From: an uncultured Bacteroides sp.
GTDB lineage: Bacteria > Bacteroidota > Bacteroidia > Bacteroidales > UBA932
DNA length: 64,000 nucleotides
Direction: 5' to 3'
Assembly: GCA_945874355.1 (NCBI GenBank)
Contig: CAMCGB010000004.1
Coordinates: 103,596 to 167,595 of the forward strand
Both the position numbers and the translations under genes were made by a program. This document shows positions 26,383-37,391 of the stretch, piece by piece. Numbering within the stretch: position 1 is the stretch's first letter; each line of letters starts with the position of its first letter. The notes beneath the pieces were generated by a model. The model ran no database searches and had not been told where the DNA came from. It saw nothing but the letters and a program-made list of their open reading frames with translations.

Positions 26383-26621
26383 GGACTTTGCGGAAGCAAA
26401 GTCGGAAAGGCGCAAAGGCCATGGGGTTCGGGGTCCCCACAAGCTATAGCGCAGTGGGGTGAGGGCTCGGGGCCGCTGAACCTGGCACTTAGAATCCGGT
26501 CCTCAGACCGGACGGCGGAGGCCGGGATGGAGGGCCAAAGGCCCGGAATCGGTAGGCCGGGAGCCGGGGGTTTGGGGCCGTGCCCCAATAATGTAAAAGG
26601 GGTCTCCTGGAGGACCCCCTA
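26383..26621. other. GC-rich array of short hairpins in the gap between two operons
   Basis: At least six compact stem-loops lie in about 240 bases: 26384-26403 (8-bp stem, GGAA tetraloop), 26422-26439 or 26435-26459 (mutually exclusive stems sharing CCCCA), 26495-26512 (TCCGGTC/GACCGGA), 26532-26544 (GGGCC/GGCCC), 26572-26588 (TTGGGGC/GCCCCAA) and 26598-26620 (imperfect AGGGG...CCCCT). The block is far richer in GC than the AT-rich sequence on its right. No convincing reading frame was found. The remainder of the gap, 26625-26840, shows no recognisable gene. Confidence 0.5.
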
Positions 26622-26843
26622 ATACAAAATTATTAACCGCAAATACCCAGGAATTTAAGTCAGGTTAACCGATAGCGGCAAGCATGCACCCAAAACAAAT
26701 TACCACAATGACCGTGCATACACTATGCTAAAGAAAAGCAATAGACGCCATCAGCAGTAGCAAAGTTACTAAAGGTGAAGTTAAATCTTGTATAATAGGA
26801 TACATATAATGTTTGTTTTAGTTCATTTTAAAGAAATATAGTT

Positions 26844-26851
26844 TAATTTTG
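26844..26851 (+). promoter_or_regulatory. Promoter -7 element for the AraC-type sensor-regulator
   Basis: TAATTTTG matches TAnnTTTG and lies 18 bases before the ATG at 26870. Confidence 0.55.
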
Positions 26852-26869
26852 TATCATATTATCTAAAAC

Positions 26870-29656
26870 ATGAAGCATATAGGTATAAAATTATACATTT
26901 TAATTACATTCTTGGCATCTTTGCAACTCAATGCCGAAGAATACAACTTCACCCGCTACTCACAAAGCGAAGGTCTGTCGCACACTATTATCGAAAGCAT
27001 TCACCAGGACAGACAGGGCTTTCTATGGCTTGCCACCTGGAGCGGTATAAGCCGCTACGACGGCCTGTCTTTTGAGAACTACTCGCTTCCAGGTTCAGAA
27101 TCCCGTGCCGGCATTAAATTCCTGAAGGTTTGCTCGGATAAAGACAATAACATCTGGGCCCTCGGCAGTGACTCTTCGCTTTACAGGCTTGACCACAATT
27201 CGGGAGCCATATCAGCTGTGATGAAAAACTTCAGGATAAAAGACTTCAGAATAACCAAGTCCGGAATCTATGCCTGGACAACGGACAACATGCTGATGGA
27301 AATCTGCGCAGAAGGAGACAATTCTGCCAGGATGGCAAAAGACCTGACCCCGCTCATAGAAGCCAAGAGCGTCAACGATGTTTTCGAAGATGAGGGCGGA
27401 GCTCTTTGGATAATGACTGACGGAGGACTGTACTCAGATAGCGGCAAGATCAGGGACGGAGAATGGTTCAGTGCTGCAGAAAGCGATTCGGGAGAGCTCT
27501 ACTTTGGAGGTTCCGAAGGCACAATCCTCATAGCCAACAAAGAAGGCAGGACCTTCATACGCAGGATTGAAGCTCTGGCGGACATAAAAACACTATTCCC
27601 CATCCCGATGAGTGAATACCTGATAGTAGGGTCGGCTAAAGATGGACTATATCTTGCAGATAAAGAAATCAGCGCATCGGAAAGCATTCAAAACGAGATG
27701 TTTGTCGATGGGGACATAGAGTGCCGCAGAGACTCGAAAAACAGGGTATGGCTGTTTTCCAAAATGGGCGGAGTGGGCTACCTGGAAGCCGCCCGGAAGC
27801 GGATTGTGCCATTTTTCAACCCCTCGCAACAAAGCAGATGGGATGAAGAGAACAATGCCAGCGCATTCTTCATAGACCGCCAGGACAACCTGTGGATAGC
27901 CGGATCATGGAAGGGACTGGAGAGAGCCTGTGAAAAGGACAATTTTTTCAAACTGTTGGCAATCAGCACTGAGCAGACTAATGCAAAATCAGAAAGCCGC
28001 AGCGTTAGAGCATTAGCCTTGACTCCGGAAGGAGGGATGCTCGTCTCGACCAGAGACGGCAATGTGCATCTTCTGGACAAGGATTTCAAAAGAACACAAC
28101 GTTTCAACACAGGACACCCTACTTATACAATCTGCGTAGCTAAAGACGGGAGATACTGGTTCGGAACCAAAGGCGGAGGAATAGTCTCATATCCGGACAA
28201 CGTCCGCTACCCGAAACAGAACGCATATTACTCGAACGACTCAAATATGGTGTACTGCATCACCGAGGCGGAAGACGGCAGACTGTGGATAGGCGGCTTC
28301 GACTCAGGTATCAGCTACCTCGAACAAAACTCCGAAAAGGCCAGATTCATCAGCAAGAAGAATCTGCTTTCCATCCCTACTGACAGGGAGAACCAGATCC
28401 GCCATATAGCATTCAGCCCGGACGGGACATTGGTGGCCGGAGGGCCTTTGGGAATTTTCTTCTGCGAGAACAGTCAAGACGAGCCCCAGGATATGGTCTT
28501 CAAAAGGATTGAAAGCCTTATAAACATTGATATACAGCATATTATGTTTACATCCAAGGGGCAGACCATACTATCTTCTTTCGGAAGCGGGGTTATGGTT
28601 CTGGATTCGATTTCGACCTCGGCGCTCTATCACAACCTGAATACAAGCAACGGCCTGAATTCGAATTTTGTGCTTTCAAGCATAGAAGACGATTCAGGGA
28701 TAATCTGGATAGCCACAGACAGAGGCATCAACCGTCTTGACCCCCAAACAGAGAACATAACCAGTTACACCTATAAAAGTATGGGGTTGAATCTGAGGAT
28801 GAATGAAGGCAGCCCGCTGCGCACCGAAGACGGCACACTGTTCTTCAATACCAACTCGGGAATTCTGCATTTCAACCCCCAGACCAAGAGCGGCTCGACA
28901 TTCAGGCCAGAACTGTTTCTCCAATCTGTAAGCGTCTCGGGCCGCAATGTTGACATCCCGGCCAATGCTAAGCTAAAATGCTTCAAGCAAGACAGACTTG
29001 TCCTGCGTTTTCACGCTATAGACCTTAAAGATGCCGAGAGGGTGAGCTATGCCTACAAGTTGGACAAAAGCGGGGACTGGACTCAGTTGGGAAGCAACAA
29101 TGTGCTGGTCCTGAACGGTTTGAAGATTGGAAGGCACACAGTCAGAATCAAAGCGATGAGCATAGACGGGCTTGACGCCCGCAATGAGTTGGCCCTGGAT
29201 ATAAGAGTGAGGCCGGGATGGGAACTGGTAATGGGCATCACAGCATTGATACTGGCGGCAGCCTTGATGCTGGTCTTCAGAAGAAGCAGAAAAGAGCTGC
29301 AGGACAATTCGCTAAAGGGCGAGGACAAGGACTTCAAGGATAGACTTGAAACAATTCTGAAAGAGAATCTGGACAATTCGGAGTTGAATGTAGATGCAAT
29401 ATGCTCCCGGATGGGCATTGGAAGGACTCTGATATTCAAGAAATGTAAAGCCATAATCGGAAAGTCTCCAATCGAGTACCTTTGCGAGCTGCGTTTCGAG
29501 AAGGCCTGCAGCCTGCTTCGGGACACCAAACTGCCCATCAGCCAGATTGCTTACAAGACAGGCTTCAACGACACGCACTACTTCAGCGTCGCCTTCAGGA
29601 AACGTTTCTCGATGACCCCGAGCGAATACAGGAAAAGTTCAAAAGCAGCGAATTGA
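26870..29656 (+). CDS. Membrane-spanning beta-propeller sensor with AraC-type DNA-binding domain, no kinase
   Basis: A 928-residue regulator. After a signal sequence (residues 1-22), propeller repeats of the Reg_prop type run to about 690 (for example GLSHTIIESIHQDRQGFLWL, DDSGIIWIATDRGINRLD), then a Y_Y_Y-type Ig domain (about 700-780), one membrane helix (about 786-803, VMGITALILAAALMLVF) and a C-terminal AraC HTH (about 821-925, ISQIAYKTGFNDTHYFSVAFRK). The histidine kinase and receiver domains of hybrid two-component systems are absent, so signal should pass straight through the membrane. It is the only sensor in the locus and probably controls the pectin genes on either side. Confidence 0.85.
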   Translation: MKHIGIKLYILITFLASLQLNAEEYNFTRYSQSEGLSHTIIESIHQDRQGFLWLATWSGISRYDGLSFENYSLPGSESRAGIKFLKVCSDKDNNIWALGSDSSLYRLDHNSGAISAVMKNFRIKDFRITKSGIYAWTTDNMLMEICAEGDNSARMAKDLTPLIEAKSVNDVFEDEGGALWIMTDGGLYSDSGKIRDGEWFSAAESDSGELYFGGSEGTILIANKEGRTFIRRIEALADIKTLFPIPMSEYLIVGSAKDGLYLADKEISASESIQNEMFVDGDIECRRDSKNRVWLFSKMGGVGYLEAARKRIVPFFNPSQQSRWDEENNASAFFIDRQDNLWIAGSWKGLERACEKDNFFKLLAISTEQTNAKSESRSVRALALTPEGGMLVSTRDGNVHLLDKDFKRTQRFNTGHPTYTICVAKDGRYWFGTKGGGIVSYPDNVRYPKQNAYYSNDSNMVYCITEAEDGRLWIGGFDSGISYLEQNSEKARFISKKNLLSIPTDRENQIRHIAFSPDGTLVAGGPLGIFFCENSQDEPQDMVFKRIESLINIDIQHIMFTSKGQTILSSFGSGVMVLDSISTSALYHNLNTSNGLNSNFVLSSIEDDSGIIWIATDRGINRLDPQTENITSYTYKSMGLNLRMNEGSPLRTEDGTLFFNTNSGILHFNPQTKSGSTFRPELFLQSVSVSGRNVDIPANAKLKCFKQDRLVLRFHAIDLKDAERVSYAYKLDKSGDWTQLGSNNVLVLNGLKIGRHTVRIKAMSIDGLDARNELALDIRVRPGWELVMGITALILAAALMLVFRRSRKELQDNSLKGEDKDFKDRLETILKENLDNSELNVDAICSRMGIGRTLIFKKCKAIIGKSPIEYLCELRFEKACSLLRDTKLPISQIAYKTGFNDTHYFSVAFRKRFSMTPSEYRKSSKAAN

Positions 29657-29693
29657 TTTATAACACCTGTATTAGAAAATCAAAAAACTTTTG

Positions 29694-29701
29694 TATCTTT
29701 G
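29694..29701 (+). promoter_or_regulatory. Promoter -7 element for the TetR-type gene
   Basis: TATCTTTG matches TAnnTTTG. Its expected transcription start, near 29707, is downstream of the ATG at 29699 and upstream of the ATG at 29717, which decides the start of the next gene. Confidence 0.6.
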
Positions 29702-29716
29702 CAGAAAAGCGAAATT

Positions 29717-30298
29717 ATGCCACGTAAAGCCTTTTTCAGCAAACAGGAAATAATAGACAAAGCGCTCGAAATCCTCAGGCAGCAGGGTCCCGAGGCCATC
29801 TCGGCGCGTTCATTGTGCAAAGCTCTGGGCTGCTCTGTCAGTCCATTGTTCACGGTCTATAAAAATATGGACGAAATCTTCAGCGACCTTCACGCCGCCG
29901 CCGAGAAGCTGTTCGAAACCTATATGGCCGATGTCACCGACTATCAGCCCGCTTTCAAGGAATTCGGGATGAGACTGGTAAAGTTCTCGCGCGAAGAGCC
30001 CCAGCTCTTCCATTACCTGTTCCTGGACAAAAACAGTGAAAGTATTGTCGCTGACAGAAAAGCCAGGGAATGCCTGCAGAATATTGAGGGAGAATACGAT
30101 CTGAGCGAGAAGCAGGGCCTGGAGCTGTATTTCCAAATGTGGGTCTTTGCCTGCGGACTCTCAGCCCTTTGCAACAAAAACCCACAACAGTACAGTGACA
30201 GCGATATAAGCTACCTTCTCTCTCTCCAGTTCTCCTCCGTCCTCACTTTTCTCAAATCAGGACGGGAGGTGCTGGACATCACTCCTATAAAGAAATAA
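29717..30298 (+). CDS. TetR/AcrR-family transcriptional regulator
   Basis: A 193-residue one-component regulator. The N-terminal HTH (residues 8-55, [29 protein letters not shown] followed by [12 protein letters not shown]) fits TetR, and the rest is an all-helical ligand-binding domain. The start at 29717 (MPRKAFF) is chosen because the longer frame from 29699 begins inside the promoter. Its last 14 bases overlap the end of the convergent GH95 gene. The effector and targets are unknown; it lies between the two pectin operons. Confidence 0.85.
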   Translation: MPRKAFFSKQEIIDKALEILRQQGPEAISARSLCKALGCSVSPLFTVYKNMDEIFSDLHAAAEKLFETYMADVTDYQPAFKEFGMRLVKFSREEPQLFHYLFLDKNSESIVADRKARECLQNIEGEYDLSEKQGLELYFQMWVFACGLSALCNKNPQQYSDSDISYLLSLQFSSVLTFLKSGREVLDITPIKK

Positions 30299-32642
30299 CT
30301 TCACCAGCCTTTACCGGCGCGTCATAAAGCCAGTCAGAGCCGCGTAAAGCCTTGATTTTCAGATAGCCGTCACGCTCGCAGCGTATGACGGCCTTTTTTA
30401 TGCGGCCGCCTTCCCAGCTGAGTTCCTCAAGCAGGAAGCCTCCGCGGGCCCTGAGCCCCTTCACGCAGCCGTCCTTCCAGGCTGAAGGCAGGGCAGGCAG
30501 GAGATGGACAAAGCCGTCGTGACTCTGCAGAAGCATCTCCGCAATACCGGCAGTACAGCCGAAATTGCCGTCTATCTGGAAGGGCGGATGGGCATCGAAC
30601 AGGTTGGGATAGGTTCCACCTGCCTGACCGCTCTGAACGTCGGGACTCACATAAGTGAGCTGGTCGCGTATCAGCTTGTATGCGTGGTCGCCGTCCAGCA
30701 TCCTGGCCCAGCAGCACACTTTCCATCCCATTGACCATCCGGTGGACTGGTCTCCCCTCTGGATCAGAGTATTGCGGGCACCATCAAAGAGCTCAGGACT
30801 AGCCGAGGGCGAAATTTCCGTGCCCGGGAACAAGCCCCAGAGATGGGAGATATGACGGTGATGGTCCTCGGGGTTATCCCAGTCCTGCGCCCACTCCTGA
30901 ATCTGCGAATACTGCCCTACCTTAGTGGGTGTCAGAGAGTTGCGCATCCTCAGGAGAGTGTCACAAAAAGCCTTCTCGCTTCTTTTTAGGGCTTTCGGCG
31001 AGCGAAGCTCCCTGGTGGCCAGGATGGTATTGTCAAAAAGGTCACGAATCATCTGGTTGTCCATAGTCACTCCGGCGTGCAGATTGCCTCCCTTGCCTTT
31101 GGGGCCGTTCTCGGGGGAGTTGGACGGACACACTACCAGATAGCCGGTGTTAGGATCCTCAACCAGGAAGTCGATAAAGAACTCGCAGGCGCTCTTCATC
31201 ACCGGGTACATCCGGGCTAGGAAGTCCTTGTCGCCGCTAAAAAGGTAAGAGTCCCAGATATGGTGGCAGAGCCAGGCCGAAGCCGTGGGCCAGATACCGC
31301 AGTATGCCCTGTCAACGGCACCGGTACACCTCCACAGGTCAGTATTGTGATGGAGTACCCATCCGCGGCAGCCGTACATTTGCCTTGCGGCTTCCTGCCC
31401 GTTCTCGCTGAGTTCCTCCACCATACGGAAGAAAGGCTCCTGGAGTTCGCTCAGGTTGCACACTTCCGAGGGCCAGTAATTCATCTCGGCGTTGATATTG
31501 GTCGTATAATTGCCGTTCCATGGAGGTGCGGGGCTCTCATTCCATATTCCCTGAAGGTTGGCGGGCTGGCTTCCGGGCTGCGATGAGCTGATCAGAAGAT
31601 ATCTTCCAAACTGGAAATAGGTCGAAATGAGGTCAGGATCAAAGCTTTCGGCGGAGTTCCTGAGCCTCTTTTCCATACTCTCGCAGGCCAAGGGGGTGTG
31701 ACCGAGATCCAGACTCACCCTGTCGAACTGGGACTTGTAGTAATCTGTATGTTCCTGGCGGGCCTGCCCGTAGGGTTTGTCGCTGTTTGCCATCCAGACG
31801 GCATTGCGCTCCTTTGCATCAGCGCTTATATCCCTATAATTCACGAAGTTGGTCGCGATACTGATATAAACGGTCACTTCGCTTGCTCCTTTGACTATCA
31901 GCCTTTCTCCCTCGCCGGAAACGTTGCCGTCGGGGCAGACCACCTTAGCGTCGCAAACAAAATTCACCTTGCCCGGGAAGAACTTGGTGCCTGTGCTCAT
32001 TCCTTCCAGCCTCAGAAGATTGTCCGGTGTTATGCTGACGCTAACCCCGGGCATAGGACTCTGATAGAAAAGCTCGCAGTCAAGGCTTTCCGGAGCCGTG
32101 GTAGAGATGTGATATACAATCAGATTGTCCACAAATGAGGCGAAGGCTTCGCGATGCACCTTAATCCCGTTCTTCAAACTGTAATCCACATCAGCAATGG
32201 CTCTCGAGATATCCAGGCTTCTTGAATAGGACTCGGGCCTGCTGTGCGAAGGAAGGGATATCATCAGCGAGCCTACGGTCTGATAGCACATCTCATTGCC
32301 CACTTTGGAGAGGAAGCTGCGCGTTCCAAGGTCCTGGGCCTCAGCATACTGCCCGCTGAATATCAGATGGCGCATGTTATCAAGCTCGCCAAGGGCGTCG
32401 GGATTGTAGTTCTGGTAGGGGCTTCCCTGCCAGATGGTATCTTCATTAAGCTGGATCCTTTCAAGGCCCGGAGAGCCGAAAATCATCGCCCCAATCCTGC
32501 CGTTTCCCACGGGCAGGGCCTCGACCCAGGCGCTCGCACTGCGGTCGTAGCGCAGCACATTATCCTGCGCGCTGAGGGCAACAGAAGCAATCAGGAGGAA
32601 GGCGGATGCAAGGAATAGATTAGTTATCCTAGTCATTTTCAA
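30285..32642 (-). CDS. GH95 alpha-L-fucosidase / alpha-L-galactosidase
   Basis: A 785-residue exported (alpha/alpha)6-barrel glycosidase. Family features are the N-terminal [18 protein letters not shown] and [23 protein letters not shown] (catalytic Asn), [20 protein letters not shown] (acid/base region) and [15 protein letters not shown] (catalytic Asp). Substrates of GH95 include alpha-1,2-fucose and the L-galactose of rhamnogalacturonan II and xyloglucan; which applies here cannot be told. It is the last gene of the - strand operon, five bases after GH2. Confidence 0.92.
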   Translation of the reverse strand: MKMTRITNLFLASAFLLIASVALSAQDNVLRYDRSASAWVEALPVGNGRIGAMIFGSPGLERIQLNEDTIWQGSPYQNYNPDALGELDNMRHLIFSGQYAEAQDLGTRSFLSKVGNEMCYQTVGSLMISLPSHSRPESYSRSLDISRAIADVDYSLKNGIKVHREAFASFVDNLIVYHISTTAPESLDCELFYQSPMPGVSVSITPDNLLRLEGMSTGTKFFPGKVNFVCDAKVVCPDGNVSGEGERLIVKGASEVTVYISIATNFVNYRDISADAKERNAVWMANSDKPYGQARQEHTDYYKSQFDRVSLDLGHTPLACESMEKRLRNSAESFDPDLISTYFQFGRYLLISSSQPGSQPANLQGIWNESPAPPWNGNYTTNINAEMNYWPSEVCNLSELQEPFFRMVEELSENGQEAARQMYGCRGWVLHHNTDLWRCTGAVDRAYCGIWPTASAWLCHHIWDSYLFSGDKDFLARMYPVMKSACEFFIDFLVEDPNTGYLVVCPSNSPENGPKGKGGNLHAGVTMDNQMIRDLFDNTILATRELRSPKALKRSEKAFCDTLLRMRNSLTPTKVGQYSQIQEWAQDWDNPEDHHRHISHLWGLFPGTEISPSASPELFDGARNTLIQRGDQSTGWSMGWKVCCWARMLDGDHAYKLIRDQLTYVSPDVQSGQAGGTYPNLFDAHPPFQIDGNFGCTAGIAEMLLQSHDGFVHLLPALPSAWKDGCVKGLRARGGFLLEELSWEGGRIKKAVIRCERDGYLKIKALRGSDWLYDAPVKAGEVISL

Positions 32643-32647
32643 TAATT

Positions 32648-35600
32648 TTAAGGTCTCAACATATTCAACAGCAACTGCTGTCCCACTACATTTGCCCAGT
32701 TGTCAGGGCTCTGGCTGAAAGTACCGCTGGCTTCGTACATTCCGTCTTCGAGGTCGGATGCAGACTTGGACTCTTGGGTGCTTCCCACCCCGCTCAGGCA
32801 GGCAGGGATATCCAGGCTGGTCAGCAGGATTTCTCCCCTGCCGGCACGGATTCTAGACAGCACGCTATAGACTTCCTTTTTATGGTCAGCTACCGCAGCG
32901 GCAAGTATTTCTGAATTCTCGCAGCGAAGACCAATACGCCGCCTGTCGTAGGTGGCAAAGCACTGGTACTCCCAGTTGAAGACGCAATCAGTCGGAAGGC
33001 CGGCCCAGAGTTTATCTTCCCTATTGAAGTAATTTCCTCCGTACCAGGCAGTTCCTATTTTCTTTGAGCCTCTGTAGTCCAAGGTCTCCTTATCAGCGAG
33101 AAACTCTGCCCAGCGCTCGGTATTGTCCACTATCACGAGCCTTCCACCTTTGTACACCCACTCCATGATGTCGCTCATTCCGCTTCCCCACTGCTGCGGC
33201 TCGAAATCTCCGACCAGAAGACAATTGCCACCTGGTGTTCCGCTCTTGTACTCTCTGGTACTTATCCCCATCGAATGAAGGAAGGCTGCCAAATCGCCCT
33301 TGCTGTCAGCTACGCATACATCCTGGCTCACACCACTCGCATCCAGCGTCACTGCAAAGATTTCGTCGCTTCCTCTGCAGATGGTCTTTGCTCCCTTTCT
33401 GAGGGTGGCCTCCACTACTGAATAGCCGCTGCTGCAGACCGGAATCTCAAATGGCCCGCACAGATGCTCTCCATAGACAGTCCCACCGCTCAGCTTCACT
33501 TTCAGGCCTTGAGCAATGTTGCAAACGCTGCCGTCAGGCTGCCTGAGCGCGAGGTCCAGCTCAAAACTGCCTTTCAGGCCGGTCTCATTGATGATGAAAA
33601 TATCAGCCTCACTGGCCTTTCCGGCGGGCAGCACCTTGTGATTGAGTTTCACAGACAGCACCAGGGGCTGGTTATAACGCGAAATAAGGGTCGGATTGCC
33701 CTTGTGATGACGGTAGTTATCAACGATACCGGAGTGGTTCTCAAGTTTCATGCTCTCCCAACCGTTCACTGCATAGCCGTCCACAGTATTATTGATACGG
33801 ATATTCTCTATGATGCGGCCCTGGTAGTAATAGGCCACATTTCCCATAGCCACCGTCAGCGAGTCAACACAGGGGAACGCTTTACTGAATCCTCTGGTCT
33901 TGAGGAACTTATCATAGGCATCATACCAATTCAGATAGTCTTGGGCCTCCCAGCTTGAAAGCCTGCCGTCAGACAGGAGTTCCTCCCTGATGAGCTCGAG
34001 CCTTGGCGGCGTACCTATGGCTCCCTCTTCACCCCAGAAAACAATCTCGCCTTTATTCGAGCTGCCGCGAAGATAGTCCGTCGAAGACTTGTAAAGGGCA
34101 TCGTGATACACCCCGGGCCCGCCTGCATGGTGATTGTCCCACCAGCCGATAGCCCTGAAAGTCGTGTCGTAGGGCATAAGGTGAGTTTTGAAATGGGCAT
34201 CTTCCTCCCCTTCGGGATTGACCCCATTGCAGGAATTATAGACCAGTATGCGCGAAGGATCCAGAGTGTGGGCCATTCTCATCTGCCCGTAATCCTGCTT
34301 CTGGGGAGAAGCTCCCCTTTCGTTATGCATATTGTAGATGATAAGGCTCGGATGGCTGCGGTCGCGCACCACCATACGGCGCAACTTCTCATTGCGGTAT
34401 GCAAAATAGAAGCGGCTCTGAGAATTGTCATCGTCAAAGCGCGAAATCGGGAACTGGTTTCCGCCCGGTTCCTCCCAATAAAGCAGACCTAGCGAGTCGG
34501 CATAGTTCAGCACATTGCTCTGGCCTATGGCCCTATGAAAGTTCAACATATTGAGTCCCAGCTCTTTGGCGGCCTTTACCTGTCGAAGGGCAAGGGAGTC
34601 GGAGGGCATCAGGCCGTTGCGCGGCCAGAAACTCCAGGAGATGGAAGTACGCAGAACTATCCTCCTGCCGTTCAGGTAGAATTGCCTGTCCGAATCCACA
34701 TCGCGGACCTCAAACCATCTGAATCCGAAACGTTTGCTTACGCAGTCCTCTCCCGCCGAAACCTTGAGTGTATAAAGGACGGGGTCTTCCACACTCCAAA
34801 GCCTTGCGGAAGGCAGGCTGATAGTGCGCTCGAAGGTATTCATCCCTTCAGAAAGCTCCGTGGCAATGACTTTTCGATAAACCGTATTCCCTTCGGGATC
34901 AATCAGTTCATACTCAAGAGAGAGCTCTTTGCAAGCCTTGTCAGCTTTGAGGCTGAGGACTACATCGACTTTGCGCACGTCTTTTCGGTTGCGCACAAAC
35001 ACATCGTCGATATGGGTCTTGGGTGTGCATACCAGAGAGACATCTCCACATATACCTCCAAAGCCGTGGGAAGGATTGGTCAGATACTCTCCCCAGGAAT
35101 ACACCTGGGAGTCTTTCCAGTTAAAGTTGCCGTTCGGGTCGGTAATGCGGACGCTGAGAGTATTCTCGGACCCGTAGTCCAGATAGTCGCTCACATCCAC
35201 GCCAAAAGGCGTACCGTTAATTATATCATAGCCGGCAAGACGGTGATTGACAAACACTTCCGCGCGGAATCTGACTGCTTCGAATTCAATCACAACCCTT
35301 TTACCCTTCCAGTCGGAAGGCACATCGAAACGGGTCTCGAACCAGGACACCCCGACATAATTTCCGTTCACGCCGAAACTCTCGCCGTTCCATCCCCACA
35401 GGTATTCCTCCACGGTTGCGGGCAGATGTACTCCATCTGCATCAGGTTTCTCAAGCAGAGACCATCCGCCGCTGGGGATATTCACCGCGAGGGTTCTGAT
35501 ATCAACAGGAGGGAGGTACAGACTGTCGTTCTGCCAAGCGGCATTTTTATCGAGGGTTATGCTCCAGGAATTGCCGCTCAAGCTGATTCTCTGCCTTTCT

Positions 35601-35671
35601 GCAGGCAAGGCATCAAGGCTGGCGGAAGCAAGCAGCAGGCAAGCGGCAAGCAGAAAGTTGCGTGTCTTCAT
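32648..35671 (-). CDS. GH2 family glycoside hydrolase
   Basis: A 1007-residue exported enzyme. The start at 35671 gives a clean signal peptide ([19 protein letters not shown]); an upstream frame to 35842 has no signal and overlaps the preceding gene. The N-terminal galactose-binding-like jelly-roll ([22 protein letters not shown]) and Ig-like domain precede a TIM barrel whose catalytic acid/base should be the Glu in [10 protein letters not shown], with a candidate nucleophile in VFWGEEGA. A beta-sandwich tail follows. Substrate could be beta-galactose, beta-glucuronate or beta-arabinose on pectin. It begins one base after the CE12-CE8 stop. Confidence 0.87.
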   Translation of the reverse strand: MKTRNFLLAACLLLASASLDALPAERQRISLSGNSWSITLDKNAAWQNDSLYLPPVDIRTLAVNIPSGGWSLLEKPDADGVHLPATVEEYLWGWNGESFGVNGNYVGVSWFETRFDVPSDWKGKRVVIEFEAVRFRAEVFVNHRLAGYDIINGTPFGVDVSDYLDYGSENTLSVRITDPNGNFNWKDSQVYSWGEYLTNPSHGFGGICGDVSLVCTPKTHIDDVFVRNRKDVRKVDVVLSLKADKACKELSLEYELIDPEGNTVYRKVIATELSEGMNTFERTISLPSARLWSVEDPVLYTLKVSAGEDCVSKRFGFRWFEVRDVDSDRQFYLNGRRIVLRTSISWSFWPRNGLMPSDSLALRQVKAAKELGLNMLNFHRAIGQSNVLNYADSLGLLYWEEPGGNQFPISRFDDDNSQSRFYFAYRNEKLRRMVVRDRSHPSLIIYNMHNERGASPQKQDYGQMRMAHTLDPSRILVYNSCNGVNPEGEEDAHFKTHLMPYDTTFRAIGWWDNHHAGGPGVYHDALYKSSTDYLRGSSNKGEIVFWGEEGAIGTPPRLELIREELLSDGRLSSWEAQDYLNWYDAYDKFLKTRGFSKAFPCVDSLTVAMGNVAYYYQGRIIENIRINNTVDGYAVNGWESMKLENHSGIVDNYRHHKGNPTLISRYNQPLVLSVKLNHKVLPAGKASEADIFIINETGLKGSFELDLALRQPDGSVCNIAQGLKVKLSGGTVYGEHLCGPFEIPVCSSGYSVVEATLRKGAKTICRGSDEIFAVTLDASGVSQDVCVADSKGDLAAFLHSMGISTREYKSGTPGGNCLLVGDFEPQQWGSGMSDIMEWVYKGGRLVIVDNTERWAEFLADKETLDYRGSKKIGTAWYGGNYFNREDKLWAGLPTDCVFNWEYQCFATYDRRRIGLRCENSEILAAAVADHKKEVYSVLSRIRAGRGEILLTSLDIPACLSGVGSTQESKSASDLEDGMYEASGTFSQSPDNWANVVGQQLLLNMLRP

Positions 35672-35672
35672 A

Positions 35673-37382
35673 TCACTTGGTTTCAAGGGGGTTCCAGGTG
35701 TCGGAGCCGGTGCGGAAGATGTTCTCCAAAGTGTATTCGCGGGCCTGCGATGCCGAAAGCTTATGGGCCCAGCTGACTCTGCCCGAAGTCTTTGCACCCT
35801 TGCCGCTGCATTTGTACTCGGCGTAATAGGCCGTCTTTTCACGCTCGGGGCGGCTCCAGTTATGCCAGCCTTCAGCTGTAATATGGCCTCCCATCTCGCA
35901 CTCGAGATACACTACCCTTGCATAGTCTCTCCAGGGACGGCCCAGATACACTTTATCTATTCCGGGATCGGCGGTAAGACGGCAGTTCTTGAACACATAG
36001 CCGAACTCTTCGCCCTGTGAAGTGGAAGCGGCGGTGATGTAGCTGTTGCGCTTGGAGTGTATGGTGCAATTCTCGAAAAGCACGGTTCCCGAGCCGAAGA
36101 TGAAGTCAGTCGTACCCTCGATATGGCAGTCCAGATAGTAACTGCGGCAGGTTGTGCCGTTCTGGGTATAGCGTCCGTTGGTAAAAAGAGTATCCTGGTT
36201 ACCCACGAGCGAGCAGCGGTGGAAGAAGATGCAGTCGCCGGTAGTCATCACGGCTACAGCCTGCCCCGCTTCGCTCTGCGGGCCCGAATCGTTGACCACG
36301 CTCAGGTCCTCGAATGTCACATTCGAAGCATCCACGAAAAGGGTCGCGCTTCCGAAAGTGCCTATTTCGTGACCGGTGTCCGGCCAGAGCTTGCGGGCGC
36401 AGTTGTCATATACAAGTATAGTTCTGTCGGCACCCTGACCCACAATCCTCAAGTTGCACTTGGAGGCGGGGATGATGATTCTTTCCCTATAGGTTCCTTC
36501 CTTTATGAGTATGGTCTTGCATACTTTGTCCAGATAGTCGGGGACTGCGTCAATTGCCTGCTGGACAGTTAGGAAGTCTCCCCTGCCGCTCTGGTCCACC
36601 ACATAATCGTAGCGCACAAGATGGGAGGCAAGAGCGGGGATTTTCACTTTTATCGAGTCGCAGACAATGTCGCAGTTGCGTCTTGCTCCGCGGGCGTTGG
36701 AATGGGTATTGTCCTCCCGTCCCTGCGGAATTGCGGGGCAGACTCCCGGCTCCACCCACATAAAGTACTCGCGCGAGGCCTCGTCACCCGCTTTTTTGAG
36801 CCAGTCGATGGTGGCCTTCTCCATATCGATGAGCACAGTCCCGGTCTCGCGGGCCACCTCGCGGCAGGCCTGGGGGTAGTCGCCAAGGGTGGTCTCGTCG
36901 AGCACTCCGTCCTTGAAATGCCTTCTGGCTACGCTGGTGAGAAGCACCGGCGTCACACCCATAGAGCGGGCGGTGGAGATGAACATCCTCAAATTGTCCT
37001 GATAGGCACCCCAGGCGGGGGCATAGACTTTCTCCTTGTCCTTTTTCTGGTCGTTGTGTCCGAACTCTATGAACAGATAGTCTCCGCTTTTCATATTGGC
37101 CTTCACCTCGTCCCAGAGCCCCTCATCGATGAAGCTCTTCGTACTGCGGCCGTTCCTGGCGTAGTTTTTCACCTTAACCGAGGAGTCGAAGAAATTTTCG
37201 AACACCATTCCCCAGCCCCTTTCGGGATTAAGGCCGGAAATGTCTTTGTCGGCCATAGTGGAATCACCCATAAGATGAAGAGTAACCACTTCTTTATCGG
37301 AGCTTTCTGCAGCTCCGGCCCCAATACACACGAGTAGGGCGGCCAGGCTCAGGCCCAGCAGTTTAAGCGTAGAATGACGCAT
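35673..37382 (-). CDS. Two-domain pectin esterase: CE12 acetylesterase plus CE8 methylesterase
   Basis: A 569-residue exported fusion. Residues 30-250 are an SGNH hydrolase of CE12 type: nucleophile S41 in LMGDSTMAD, GHNDQ at 108-112, and D224/H227 in EDNTHSNARGA. Residues 258-569 are a CE8 pectin methylesterase beta-helix: VVDQSGRGDFLTVQQAIDAV, catalytic Asp in GNQDTLF and in TDFIFGSGTVLFENC, and LGRPWRDYARVVY with the key Arg. One protein could therefore remove acetyl and methyl groups from pectin before lyase attack. It sits nine bases after the PL10 gene. Confidence 0.93.
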   Translation of the reverse strand: MRHSTLKLLGLSLAALLVCIGAGAAESSDKEVVTLHLMGDSTMADKDISGLNPERGWGMVFENFFDSSVKVKNYARNGRSTKSFIDEGLWDEVKANMKSGDYLFIEFGHNDQKKDKEKVYAPAWGAYQDNLRMFISTARSMGVTPVLLTSVARRHFKDGVLDETTLGDYPQACREVARETGTVLIDMEKATIDWLKKAGDEASREYFMWVEPGVCPAIPQGREDNTHSNARGARRNCDIVCDSIKVKIPALASHLVRYDYVVDQSGRGDFLTVQQAIDAVPDYLDKVCKTILIKEGTYRERIIIPASKCNLRIVGQGADRTILVYDNCARKLWPDTGHEIGTFGSATLFVDASNVTFEDLSVVNDSGPQSEAGQAVAVMTTGDCIFFHRCSLVGNQDTLFTNGRYTQNGTTCRSYYLDCHIEGTTDFIFGSGTVLFENCTIHSKRNSYITAASTSQGEEFGYVFKNCRLTADPGIDKVYLGRPWRDYARVVYLECEMGGHITAEGWHNWSRPEREKTAYYAEYKCSGKGAKTSGRVSWAHKLSASQAREYTLENIFRTGSDTWNPLETK

Positions 37383-37391
37383 AAGAATGGA

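Noticed and set aside
26231..26622. Several frames of 70-105 residues in the repeat and hairpin block
   Set aside because: They consist of translated repeats (Gly, Pro, Arg, Ser rich), occur on both strands and lack start signals.
34535..35776. 413-residue + strand frame
   Set aside because: Antisense to GH2; sequence is not protein-like and GH2 has complete family features.
35672..35842. N-terminal extension of GH2
   Set aside because: Adds 57 residues without a signal peptide and overlaps the CE12-CE8 gene; the ATG at 35671 gives a clear signal peptide.
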